From Sipunculus nudus (taxonomy: Eukaryota; Annelida; Sipuncula; Golfingiida; Sipunculidae): 64,000 nt of DNA. The translations under genes were made by a program, and so were the position numbers. The stretch is taken from positions 14,424,058 to 14,488,057 of the forward strand of contig CM049310.1 in NCBI GenBank assembly GCA_026874595.1. Direction: 5' to 3'. Positions 35,205-50,238 of the stretch are shown piece after piece; position 1 is the first letter of the stretch; every line of letters starts with the position of its first letter. Below the pieces are notes generated by a model. It ran no database searches, was not told the DNA's origin, and saw only the letters and a list, made by a program, of their open reading frames with translations.

Positions 35205-35788
35205 AATGCAGAAATAGCAACATGGAATGCACATGGACTTAAGAACAAAATTAAATCAGTAGAAGTTAAAGAATTGATAAATAATCACAGTATTTTATGT
35301 ATCACGAAGACATGGGCAACCACAGATAATGAATTTTCTGATGCATTCCACGGGTACTTTGGTAATGGAATAGTCAGGAAGAGTAAAGGGAGAGGAGGGG
35401 TCTTAGTTTACGTGCAACAGAAATTAAAGGGTATGATGGTACCTTAATTAATGAAGATAAAGATTTGGCCATAGTTTGCTGCTATATTGCGCCAGCAGAA
35501 TCATCATTCTATGTGGATGAAGTTGAAATAAATGGTATCAACAGGCTGGAAAATTTATTGGTAGATACTTTAGCAGAATTTGATGAATTTAATTTAATTC
35601 TCCTTGGTGATTTTAATGATAGAACTGTAAACATAACAGATATACCAGATATACCAGGAGACTTAATTATGAGTTTAACTCCTATTGGTAGCAGTGTAGT
35701 TGATTATGTAATTGCCAGTAGTTGTCTACTTCATAAGGTAGATGGATCCTGTGTATTATCAGATGATCGTCCGATCACTTTCCTTTAA
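35205..35788 (+). pseudogene. LINE endonuclease domain
   Basis: Motifs in order: EIATWNAHGLKNKIKS (35210-), CITKTWATT where the usual catalytic Glu of E-T-W is Lys, GRGGVLVYV, then in the frame 35465-35788 CCYIAPAESSFY, ILLGDFNDRT, SSVVDYVIASS and SDDRPITFL. These correspond to the N, E, GDFN, S-VDY and SDH motifs of APE-type LINE endonucleases, which nick target DNA to prime reverse transcription. A stop and frame change near 35445 splits the domain, and SDH has become SDDRP. It is inactive as it stands. Confidence 0.85.
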
Positions 35789-36469
35789 GTTGTTCACTTA
35801 ATATTATCAGACGAAGGAAAGAGCTTTCGAATGAATACATATGCGAACTGACAAAATGGGTAAAATTTTATCAGACTGATGAAGATAAAACAAATATTTC
35901 AAAATCATTAGAACAAATAGAATGTGCGTTACTTTTCAACACATTTAATGAAACCTTAGAAACATATCCGGACAAAACAAGTGAGGCATTGGTTAGCATT
36001 TATCAAAATATATCCTTCAGAAATAAACTAAACTTTCGAGACAACATGAAACTAAAGCAACCAAAATGGTTGGACAAAGAATGGGAATTTTGGAAAAATG
36101 AAAATATATAGCCTTGAATAAGTGTAGATGTACAAAATCAGATGGCGACTTACTTAATTATTAACAAACAGAACAGAGGTTTAAAAAATTATGTGAAGAA
36201 AAGAAGGCAATCATCCAAGCCTGAGAGGTGCAACAGATGTTAGGTGCAAAAGACACTGATTCCATATGGAAAAACATGAGATTTTTTAATAAAAAGAAAA
36301 TTGTTACAACAGTAGAACCGGTACGTTGGTACAAACATTTTAAGGAACTTTTGAATTCATCAACGCAAGAAATTAAGAGTTTAAGAATCATACTCTGGAT
36401 TATTTAAAAAATGTATTAGAAATTAAAAATGATACAAGCTTGATGGACTCATAACACCATGTGAAGTAT

Positions 36470-37338
36470 AGAAAGCCATAAATAAAATGAAAAGAGGAAA
36501 GGCCCCAGGGCCTGACGTAATAACGATAGATATATTGAAAGATACATATAGTCACATATCGTCTCATATATTTCATAGTGTATTAGGAAATGGATTTTTC
36601 CCAGCCTCTTGGAGCAAAGCATTTATTGTACCAATTCACAAAAAAAGGCTTCCACCATAGATCCTAAAAAATTATAGAGGTATTTCATTGCTTAATACCG
36701 TGGGTAAACTATTTACAAAAATATTGGCAAACAGAATTCAAAATTATGTTGATCAAGCTGGATTATTATGTGAAGCACATGCTGGCTATAGGAAAGGTTA
36801 TTCAACAGTAGACCATACATTTTCTTTAATGGGGTGTGTACAGAATTATTTAACAAAAAAGAAAAGGTTTTATTTCACTTTTATTGATTTTTTAACTGCT
36901 TTTGATAGTGTACAACATGATTTATTGTGGTATGTTTCAGTTAAATCTGGGATAAAAGGGAAACTTTTACAGACACTTCAATCCATATATAATCAAATGA
37001 AATCATATCTTCTTACAGAGGAAGGATTAACAGATTATTTTGAATGTGCTAAAGGAACTCTACGAGGGTGCATGGTGAGTCCCCTTCTGTTTTCTTGATT
37101 CATAGAAGAATTTTATGAACAAATTAATGAAACAGATTGTCATGGCATTAAAAATATTGATGAATATTTGCCAAAATTAATGACATTAATGTACGCTGAT
37201 GATTTAGTATGCTTCAGCGATACTACAGGACGTCTCCAAGAACAAATAAACCAGTTGCAAGTTTTTTCTGTCAATTATTGCTTAAAAGTTAATTTAGGAA
37301 AGACAAAAATTATGGTTTTTAGACACGGGGTTCATTAA
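36470..37338 (+). pseudogene. LINE reverse transcriptase domain
   Basis: KMKRGKAPGPD (about 36487) opens the domain. From 36661 one frame runs to 37338 with a single internal stop at 37096-37098. Seen in order: NYRGISLLNTVGKLFTKILA, GYRKGYSTVDHTF, FTFIDFLTAFDSVQHDLLW (motif A with both Asp residues), KGTLRGCMVSPLLF and LMYADDLVCFSD, with YADD at 37192-37203. The catalytic Asp residues are kept. The stop between LLFS and FIEEFY and the broken endonuclease make this copy dead, although the domain itself has decayed little. Confidence 0.9.
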
Positions 37339-37339
37339 A

Positions 37340-38215
37340 AAGAATAGAGAAATGGCATATTTAAAAAATACTCAAATTGAAACGTTAAATAACTATAGAT
37401 ACTTAGGTGTAATATTTACAAGTACATTGCGATGGTATAAAACAAAGAAAGCGCAGGCAATGCAGGCTGAAAGAGCAGTGACTCTCATAAAAAACTTTAA
37501 TAGGAAATAAAGTTGTTTATCAGTGAACCAGCTATTTTATCTATTTAATTGTATGGTTACACCGGTATTATTATATGGTTCAGAACTGTGGGGCTATGAA
37601 AGATGTTAAATAATTGAATAGGTGCAATATAAATTTTGCAAGTACATTCTAAAAATTAGCTCTTCAGCTCTGAACGCAGCATCATTGGGAGAGTTTGGAA
37701 GGCATCCAATGTATGTCGGTCAGTTATTACGATGTGTAAAATACTGGACAAAAAATAGAACATTATGGTAATAATAGATATCGAAAGCGTATATATAACA
37801 TGCTGTTTAATCTAGATATGAATGGAAAACAAACATTAGTTTCTCATATAAGAAGCAAAATATGCAGCGCAGGTTTTGGGTATGTGTGGATGAATTAAGA
37901 AAAAAGAGACATTAGAATATTTTTGGCTAAAATAAAGGAAAGAACTATTGATATGGCAGAATAAAACTGGTCTTGTGATGTAGAAGTAAATACTAAATTA
38001 AATTTATATGGTACTTTTAAATCCATGCTCTCAATTAATGGAGAAATATTTACTGTGTGTGACTAAAACAAAGCATAAACAAGCGCTAGCCAGATTAAGA
38101 TGTTCATGTCATGATTGAAAAGGGAAGGTATACGCAAATGGATAGAGTTTGTTGGTTTTCAAGATTTGTTTGTAGAAATAAAACTTTAAAACGCTGTTTA
38201 GTTGTACATTTACGA
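37340..38215 (+). pseudogene. LINE C-terminal region
   Basis: Broken frames keep LYGSELWGYE (about 37573), YKFCKYILKISSSALNAASL and GEFGRHPMYVGQLLRCVKYW (about 37631-37746). This 'LLYGSE-WG...KFCK..L' segment follows the RT thumb in many LINE ORF2 proteins. Several stops and frame shifts follow, and homology fades by about 38200. Confidence 0.7.
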
Positions 38216-38219
38216 TAAC

Positions 38220-41200
38220 ATTTTAAAAGAATGTACCCTGATAATTAAATATGATCCGCTCCTGATAATTAAAATATGATCCGGCCCTGGAAATTTTTAT
38301 TTCAGTGCTCATATGGAAATGTTCATAAGCACATTAATACAAACAACAGATATTTTGCACTAAGAAAAATCAAACTGTACATGATTTTTTAGGCTCGAAG
38401 CAACATACACATTGTATGATGAAATATGTAATGTTTATACAGTGAACCCATACTACGCCAGTAGTACCCCCCCCCCCCCTTTCTCATTGCCCTCCCCCAC
38501 TGTCTCCTATGTTCATCAAAGGAATCATCGACGAGATGTGAATTGAGACTAGTGATTATACCTTACTTTAAAACAGAAGATTTAACAATAAATTAACTTC
38601 AGTTAACTACTTGTCGTTGAATGGCAAATAGTCATCTTTTAATTACAAATGTTTACATTAATGAGATCACAAAGGTAATGTTACATTTCTCATGATGATG
38701 TTAATTAAATAGAACCAAATATTCCACAATTTTACCGTATCTATAAGGAATGTATAAGATGTAATGTTACTATGATGATCTTACGTGTATTTTTCATATA
38801 AATTTGAGTACCCAAATTTTAACATAGGATCCGCCCCCGTTTCACTGAGAAGATTTGGTGGAACTAATAAAAAATGAAAATGTATTATCCAAACTTCATC
38901 TCCACCAGTTTTGGTGCTTTTGTGAACAATTCTTCTGTATTTTGCCGTTAACCGCTTCACTATAACACTACTGGTCTAGGTTTCATTTTCATCCATGCCA
39001 TTTTTGCATGTTGATATGCCCGTCTGGACCCAACAAGTTGATCCTGTTTCATTTAGTTTACAAGATTTAATTCACAACTATTATTATTGCATGAGCACAT
39101 TGCTTTTTAATTGTTTTTGTTAAGATAACCTTTTAAATATTTTGAATGAAACTGAGTATATACAACTGAAGAATTTCATTTGAATTTGGGACGACGTGAC
39201 AGGCCAATAGCACATGCTTCCTCTTATTAAGATCCCGGTGTTACCCAGGCCCGCTGGCCACCGCACCTGCGGGTCCTGGTGGTTTGATAATCTCCATTCT
39301 ACTGCTTGGTCAAAACACAGAGGAGCACAGACAATGACATGAAACACGGCCTTGCTCCATGGCCTTCCTTTCAAGCCAGCAGGACTCTCACCTTGGGTAA
39401 GAAGCGACCGTGAATTTGTTTTATTTTTTTTCCAGGGGCTAAATTATAATTTTTCATAAATCAATCAATGCACGCAAGCACGTGCTTTAATTTTTACTTA
39501 ACATTGTTATGCCGCGTCACCCTTATTACACACGTAAAGTAGTTAAAATGAGAATCTGCTAATGAATTACTAATGAAATCCAATCCTTGAATTTCTTGCC
39601 ATTTTACAAGGGGAACAAGAAAAGGTGTTTGGTAGAACTAATCACATCACCCACACTGACGTCACTCCTAACAGGAACCTTTTGATGATGGCTAATGCTT
39701 CCGTCGAAATTAATCGGGTTTCATAATCAAATTCAACCTGATGACAGATATGGTGCAGCTAACAGGAACAAGACAGGATTTGTACCCGACCTTCGACCCA
39801 CTTAAAATCTCAAGGCTTTTACAGAATTAATCCAAGGACAACTGACATGATTGTGCTATTTTCGTAACCATCGATTTCACATCATTTCTAAAAAAATACA
39901 AGTTGGTCTTTCGTATTAGAAGAGTTTTGGGCAGTCACTATGAAAATTACTTTGTTTCCCATTGTTAAATCATCTGTTCTACAGAATCACCACATCCAAC
40001 CACTGACAAATGTTTGTAAGACAGTTTTCAACGTGTCTGTGTGGGCATGATTTGCTGTGTTCTTCGTAAGATAAATAGTTTTGGGTGCTTTTACGGAACT
40101 CAATGGATTCACATTCGAAATGTAGGCATAAATGCGTTAAAAAAACTCAAGAAAAATGGCCAGAAAAGTACCTCATCGCATTATCCCAAGGGTGCCTGCA
40201 TTAAATTATAATCATTCAATGTACGTTTACATGTGGTTCTCTTACACAGTATAAGATAAACACAGCCGGCTGTTTTACACGAATACGTCTTTAATTTTGG
40301 TCCTAAAATATCCATTTCCAGGAGACCGAATTTGAAGAATTTTGCCTTTATGTAACAATAGCTGTGAATTGAATAATTATTCTTTATGACTAAAATACTG
40401 CTAAGTTTACTTTTAACTAACTTTAGAACTGTTTCATTTAAAAGCATTGATCATTTTTAGCACCTATAATGGGCATAATAAAACGCTTAAACTGGCAAAA
40501 ATACTCAAACTTCCAGTGTCCATGGCAATCCATCATTTACATGCACTGACTCACTCATAAACCGTCAACTTCCAAGTTGCATTATGAAGATGACTTCATA
40601 TACCTAACCCCCTTTTTCATTTTCTTTTCGAACATCCCTGAGGTTGATAATACAAAAAGAGATGCGGATTTTAAGAAACTCAAGCTCTCGATTCCTTAAG
40701 GACCAATATCGCTGCAACTTTTGTCATTTATAAAATGGATGGAAAACCGTCAAGCATGTTCAGCCGAGTGAGATAATTTTCCATGTATGTCTTGTTAAAG
40801 GAAACGTTAAAGGAGTACAGAAAGGGTAGAAATGCCGTTATTTTTATAAGGTTCTCTCATGGGGAGGTCAGTACGCTATGCTCCACAATTCGCTCCACTT
40901 ACCGCTGCATGAAAGCGCGGTTGCCCGTCTTGTTTTGCCATCAGACGGTGCTTTCTCTGTGGAAATCCATCCTCGGTAATATATAGCAACCCCCGTTGGA
41001 ATACACAGGATTCAGTCCTAACCTGTGGCTTAAGGTCAGTTAATTAACCCCCACTGTTTACAAAGTTCCTCTCTGACATTGCCGCGCGACAAGCTTCGTA
41101 TGGGCGCAGCCATTTTTGTTTACACGCTGAGCAAATCAGATTTTACTTTTACCCAGCGTCAAATTACCGATTGTTTCTGAAGAATGCTTCTTTTTCTCAC

Positions 41201-42980
41201 GGCGTGTGAGTTGAAGGTTCCCAGGAAGTCACGCGCTGTGTTCAGAGCGTAAGGAGGTGAGCAGCTCTGTCTCTTTTGTGATTTGACATGCACAAGCTGA
41301 ATGAACGAACCACAATCCTTACTACCCCGCGTACTGTCTATTAAACGTTTACATGTGTTTACTTTTCAGTGTAAAGGTTATATAAGGAGATTATCCTAGA
41401 AAGCTTAGTTCGGCGTTACGTATACGTGTGTTGAAGAGCATAAGCTTGTATGATGTCTTTCGTACGCCTGTTTTGTCAGACTAAACATCCAGCTACTGTA
41501 ACTGGCCTCCAGCGGAGTTTACATTTTGTATTCACGGAGGTATAGGCTCTCTTTGCACCCCATCTATATATGAATGCATTTGATTTTCAATTTCCATTTT
41601 TAAGATATTATTTGTAATTAAGTTTGAAGGAAAAAGACAAGTCAATGCAAGGTTTATATGTGTATGCACGCATGTCAATATGCTGCAACTGATAATTTGT
41701 ATGTGTTGTATTTGTATTGGTATCTGATTTGTGGACCGCTTACTGGCCCACTGAGCAATTAGGATTCAAAAGGAATTCCATGTAAACTATAAGGACAGTC
41801 CATAAATCAGATATATGTATTCCTAACAACAGCCAAAGAACTAAGGACATCGACCAACAGAAGAGCAGAGACGCCTTTTGTAAATAAACCGACCATGATA
41901 ATCTCGGTATATGGTAAAGCTTAAGGGCCATATATATAGCAAATATTGGACTCTCGTAATCAGAATAAAAGGCACAGAGTAATAGACATACTTAATGGGA
42001 TGCCTTTGGGGTATTAAGGGTGATGACTTATATGACAGTATATGAGACACACCTGTGTAAAGACATCTCGGTAAAACGGTCTATGTTACCAGTAAAATTT
42101 ACCTTGAGGGTAAAAATGTCAAGCGTCCATTAGCACCATCTTTTGACATGTCCTATGTCCAGTCTCTTGTGATAGTGCTTTAGGGCTACAGTACTATAGG
42201 GCACACAGATCTCTGTTGGAAAGACACTTTAAGAACCATTCGTATGACACTATCTTAGCCGCGGATGACGCTCGAAGTACCATCACGAGCCGTCAACATC
42301 AGCATAGCTGTGTCGCTGGACCTCCCACGAGGGTGCTTTGCTGCTCTGCAGCCTTTTATGACCAGTTCAGTGCTGTTACAGCAACGCGCCAGCAGGAAAC
42401 ACTCCTGAAGCTGCAGCTGATCAGTGTCAATGATGCTGTCTTCTGAGTAGGAGACCGCAAGCGCGCTCTGAGGAAATAACCAGTCACCGTTCCCTGTCAT
42501 TAAAGAAAATAACAACTTATCATTTATGACATGATCCGAATTATACATTCTGTGCCAAACGCCTGTGGCCTGAAAGTGACCCGGATAATTTTTTTCTAGA
42601 ATAGTTGCTTTTGTTTTTATGATATCAATACATTTTTCCACTCCATAGTAACAGCTTACATATTGACCTGATAATACTCCAAATATTCGCCTTTGGTCTT
42701 ATATATTTTCTCAGGCTGCATAAAACTTGAACTAGGAACTCTCTTAATAACCTGTCAAATTGAAAACTCGTATGAATCTAACGTTTGGCTATTTTTTTGC
42801 GATTATACCTTATATTATGAATTTAAGAACCTAAAAACAGGAAATAGGTATAGACTTCGAAGCAGCTTCCATTTGTTTAAAAATTAAAAACATGTTAGAT
42901 CTTGCTTGTATTACAATAGTAACATCTAACGTTACATTGAATGTCACGTCCATCAGCTGCCCAGTCAAAAATTCGGAGAC
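38220..42980. other. Unassigned stretch
   Basis: A small duplication (CCTGATAATTAAATATGATC / CCTGATAATTAAAATATGAT) stands at 38239-38285. A C run is at 38468-38480. The patch 39180-39420 is GC-richer and holds an 84-codon minus frame (39120-39374) with no known domain. 40780-41300 is also less AT-rich, with a plus frame of 67 codons (40783-40986). No gene could be supported. Confidence 0.4.
42255..42641 (-). CDS. Unrecognised open frame, 128 codons
   Basis: One of the longest frames in the window that does not overlap a repeat or retroelement piece. It starts at an ATG (MEKCIDIIKTKATILEKN) and ends GTSSVIRG. Composition is balanced, without low-complexity runs, and the underlying DNA is less AT-rich than its surroundings. 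No motif, signal peptide or membrane segment is evident. An overlapping plus-strand frame (42216-42446) lies over its 3' half. It may be chance, an exon, or part of an unknown transposable element. Confidence 0.2.
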   Translation of the reverse strand: MEKCIDIIKTKATILEKNYPGHFQATGVWHRMYNSDHVINDKLLFSLMTGNGDWLFPQSALAVSYSEDSIIDTDQLQLQECFLLARCCNSTELVIKGCRAAKHPRGRSSDTAMLMLTARDGTSSVIRG

Positions 42981-43027
42981 CGTTTCAGGGGCGTAGCCAG
43001 GATTGAGGGAGGGGAGGGGGCCATGAT

Positions 43028-43700
43028 CAGTGGTGTATCCAGAAATTCGAAAACGGGGGGGGGGGAGGTATTTTGGGAAATTTTTTTAATATAAAATGTA
43101 AAGAGGACATTTTGAGGCAATTTTCACAAAAATATGAGGATTTTCTGTTCCCTTATGTCTTTGCGTTATGTAGTCAAACTGTACAGAGGTTCAATATTTA
43201 ATATTTATATTTCTTCAAAATTAGGATGTAAAATTTCAGTCGTTTTCAAACAAGTCAGTGGCGCAAAGGCGCAATTACGTTTGTAACTTGCAAAATATTA
43301 TCTTTTAAATGTAATGCTCGTAATTCTTATGTTAAACTTTGCATTTTTCCTGGCTCCGTGGTCTCGACAGCACACAGGACTCTTAAGAACACAGATCGCG
43401 AGTTCGAGTACCAGTATCACCAGAGGAGCCCTAAGATTGTCACTGTCGACCCCAACCAGGGCCCGGTGCTCGATCGATCTGCAGTTGTTTTTCTGCTGTT
43501 CATAAATATCCTTATACTCAACTAATAAATTTGAAAGTAATAAACTGCAGATAACTTTAATAAAGTCTAATTGCTTATTAATAATAAGAAATATGTAAAA
43601 CGGAAATTAATCACGAATATCGGAAATTAGATAAAATAAGAGATATTGCAGCTCAACGGGGGGCCGCGCACCGAAGGCGCCCCCTCTGGATCCTCCACTG
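43028..43700. mobile_element. Nested inverted-repeat element inside the MITE
   Basis: CAGTGGTGTATCCAGA at the left and TCTGGATCCTCCACTG at the right pair with 14 of 16 matches as terminal inverted repeats. The element lies wholly within 42986-43900. No clean target duplication is seen (ATGAT against ATAGC). The interior includes a tRNA-like sequence at 43352-43430. The ends resemble those of the 44545-44659 MITE. Confidence 0.65.
43352..43430 (+). ncRNA. tRNA-Lys-like sequence (SINE head or tRNA relic)
   Basis: GGCTCC at 43352-43357 can pair with GGAGCC at 43425-43430 as an acceptor stem. GGACTCTTAAGAACA resembles the anticodon arm of tRNA-Lys (CTT), and GCGAGTTCGAGTACC resembles an internal B box. 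The D arm is poor (TGGTCTCGACAGCACAC). Length is 79 nt. It is degenerate and lies inside an inverted-repeat element, so a captured SINE head is more likely than a working tRNA gene. Confidence 0.45.
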
Positions 43701-43718
43701 ATAGCAAAGGCAATTTAA

Positions 43719-43721
<3 letters not shown>

Positions 43722-43772
<51 letters not shown>

Positions 43773-43786
43773 CATACATACATATA
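43722..43786. repeat. (AT)n then (CATA)n microsatellite
   Basis: About 23 AT units pass directly into about 4 CATA units, in the right part of the 42986-43900 element. Confidence 0.9.
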
Positions 43787-43844
43787 CTAGTATTAGATTA
43801 GGTGAATTTCCGAAAGGACGGCGAGTACTGGATGCGACCCGGGG

Positions 43845-43863
43845 GAGGGGGGGGGGGGGGGGG
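43845..43863. repeat. Poly-G run
   Basis: Close to twenty G residues, the longest plus-strand G run in the window, directly before CATGGCCCCCTGCGG in the MITE's right arm. Confidence 0.85.
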
Positions 43864-44544
43864 CATGGCCCCCTGCGGCCTCCCTTTGGCTACGCCCCTG
43901 CGTTTCCACTCAGGAAATCTGAGACCCTCTTGCCATCTGGCGAGGAAATAGAAAAGTAATATCGTTGTTTATTCGGAGAATAATATCAAACAGCCTCCGC
44001 GACGGGGCTCCACCACTGAGGCTCTCACTCTACTGGATGGTTGTTCTTGTAATAATTGTAGGTGCATTTTATCTCTGACAGCCAGTATAACAAATATACC
44101 GAGCGCAGCTTTAACCAGTCAGCTATCAGCGTAAAAGAAATAGTGCGGTTGTATTTTCTCATGTTCCCGGGCATTATTGAATGTCAGCTTGACCATGTTA
44201 CACTATGTTACTTCTCCCAGGGGAAGTCCATGATTTCAGGATTTTTCTTTTGTTATATATCATACACAAATATAATGAAATTTTACATTTACACAGCTGT
44301 ATATTCAACCTCCACATTTCGGACCTGAAAGCTTAGTAACAAGGAGTGTCCGCATCAATGAGTTTATAAACCATCACGTCTATGTTTCTCATGGGTATCG
44401 TTTCAAGCGTCCGCAAAGGGAGCTTCCCGAATAAAGTATAATCTAGGAATATATTTCTGGTGTTTTAGTATATAAAACATATCATTTGAATGTTTTAACG
44501 AAGTGTTCAGATCATGAGAACTTGGTAAAATCAGAAGCGTAAAT

Positions 44545-44659
44545 CAGAGGCGGATCCGGGGGGGGGGGTCCTTTTCATCCGAAACATGCTTTTTTAATCG
44601 TTTCAGGTATTCTCCTAGGTTGAATCCCCCTCTGTTCCGTAATCCTGGATCCACCCCTG
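44545..44659. mobile_element. 115-bp MITE with TAAAT duplication
   Basis: CAGAGGCGGATCCGG at the left and CCTGGATCCACCCCTG at the right are inverted repeats. TAAAT at 44540-44544 and 44660-44664 is a 5-bp target duplication. The interior is only about 80 bases with a poly-G run. Its ends belong to the same CAGNGGNGGATCC group as 43028-43700 and perhaps the lone end at 34261. Confidence 0.8.
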
Positions 44660-44664
44660 TAAAT

Positions 44665-49005
<4,341 letters not shown>

Positions 49006-49010
49006 CCATA

Positions 49011-49452
49011 GTATTCTATCAAAAGCCGTGGTTGTTAACTGGTACCTTTCATGTCAGGATTTCTATCAGGTAGAGTGGGGTCGTACATCTGTCGGGGTAC
49101 ACACCGATTGATGCAGTGTCTGGGACAGTTAGTGATTTCATTGCGCCCGAGATGAAGCGATGCTTGTACTTTACACTCGTTTGATGACACAGAAAAGCTT
49201 AGCATTCCTGATGAACCGGTTTTCCGTAAGGAGACCTATGCGGCTATGGTGTTTCAGCATTTACTAGAATTATGTCTATGTTCATGAAGGACAGAGAACA
49301 TACCATCACTAAGCTATGTCAGGAATCTTTCTTAAATATGAATTTATATAATTAATAAGTTTTTTATGTGGATGTAAAGGGCACCTATTATAAATAAAGA
49401 TGATTTATGTTAACACAGGGACCACTATACTGTCATTACAGTCTAATTACAG

Positions 49453-49456
<4 letters not shown>
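49011..49456 (+). repeat. Duplicated block, copy A
   Basis: Aligns with 49864-50238. Shared parts include TGGTACCTTTCATGTCA, GTGGGGTCGT, CTGTCGGGGTA-ACACCGATTG, GTGTCTGGGACAG, GGCTATGGTGT-TCAGCAT, GAACATACCATCA and ACTATACTGTCA. Copy A has about 60 extra bases (near 49145-49203) that copy B lacks. (AT)n tracts stand close to both ends of copy A. Confidence 0.85.

Positions 49457-49499
<43 letters not shown>
49457..49499. repeat. (AT)n microsatellite between the duplicated blocks
   Basis: About 20 AT units with a C interruption near 49483; begins right at the end of copy A. Confidence 0.9.
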
Positions 49500-49863
49500 C
49501 ACACAAAATATATAATCTTAAAGTAGGCCGAGAAGTATACCAAGCCACCAGGGCCTCTTCAGCGTAAAAAGGGTAAGCAGCTCAATAATTAATGTACATA
49601 TGGTTACATCAATACACCGTTTCGTCATGTACTCACAAAGAGAAAGATCATAAATTTGCTAACATTGAGGTAGGGTTCACATTGACTCATTGGTGAGAGG
49701 GTTCCCGTCATATAACCAAGGTACATGAGAGGAGGATTAAGATAGACTTGTTTAGCCTGCCGGGTCAATAATCTGAGAACAGGGTGTCCATACATATTTC
49801 CGTTCAAAATAGCACTCTAAATTATGATCCAGGGTAGAAAGATGTAGCTGGTTTCAACACAAG

Positions 49864-50238
49864 TGTATTGTTCTATTAAAAGCCTTGGTTTTTACCTGGT
49901 ACCTTTCATGTCAAGATTTCCATCAGGTGCAGTGGGGTCGTCCGTCTGTCGGGGTAGACACCGATTGATTCCGTGTCTGGGACAGATAGTGATGTCCTTG
50001 CTCATGATGAACAGATTTTCCGTCTGGAAACCTATGGCGGCTATGGTGTCTCAGCATCCACTAGAAATGTGTCTTTTGAAAGGACATGGAACATACCATC
50101 AATGCGTTAAGTTAGAAATCTGCCTTAAATGTCTATAAAGCTTATATTTATGTTGATCTAACGACCACTAGTGTCGATAAAGTTCAATTGCGTGAGCACA
50201 GGGACGACTATACTGTCAGTACATACTGATTTCAGATA
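49864..50238 (+). repeat. Duplicated block, copy B
   Basis: Second copy of 49011-49456, in the same orientation, starting 853 bases downstream. It keeps a 91-codon frame (49863-50138) that copy A does not preserve in full. In the complement strand a stretch beginning CPRH-INRC-PRQ stays open in both copies. No protein family recognised. Confidence 0.8.

Larger units (their letters stand above)
35205..38215 (+). mobile_element. Non-LTR retrotransposon (LINE) relic with EN and RT
   Basis: An apurinic-type endonuclease at 35205-35788 and a reverse transcriptase at about 36470-37338 lie in the right order and orientation. A C-terminal segment typical of this LINE type follows to about 38215. The element is interrupted by stop codons and frameshifts. 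The 3' end is not sharply defined; AATAAAACTTTAAAACG lies at 38177. The clade (CR1/L2/Jockey-like) is not settled from reading alone. Confidence 0.85.
42986..43900. mobile_element. MITE-like element with CAGGGGCGTAGCCA ends and CGTTT duplication
   Basis: The 5' end CAGGGGCGTAGCCA at 42986 is matched exactly in inverted form by TGGCTACGCCCCTG ending at 43900. CGTTT at 42981-42985 and 43901-43905 is a 5-bp target duplication. The interior has no transposase. Only 42 bases of it lie left of the nested element 43028-43700; the remainder (43701-43900) contains an AT/CATA microsatellite and a poly-G run. Superfamily not assigned. Confidence 0.85.

Noticed and set aside
34261-38843. A 4.6-kb element between CAGGGGTGGATCCTG at 34261 and GGATCCGCCCCCGTTT near 38827, enclosing the LINE
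   Set aside because: The ends are similar in inverse orientation, but no target duplication was found and the pairing is not exact enough. The two could be ends of unrelated small elements.
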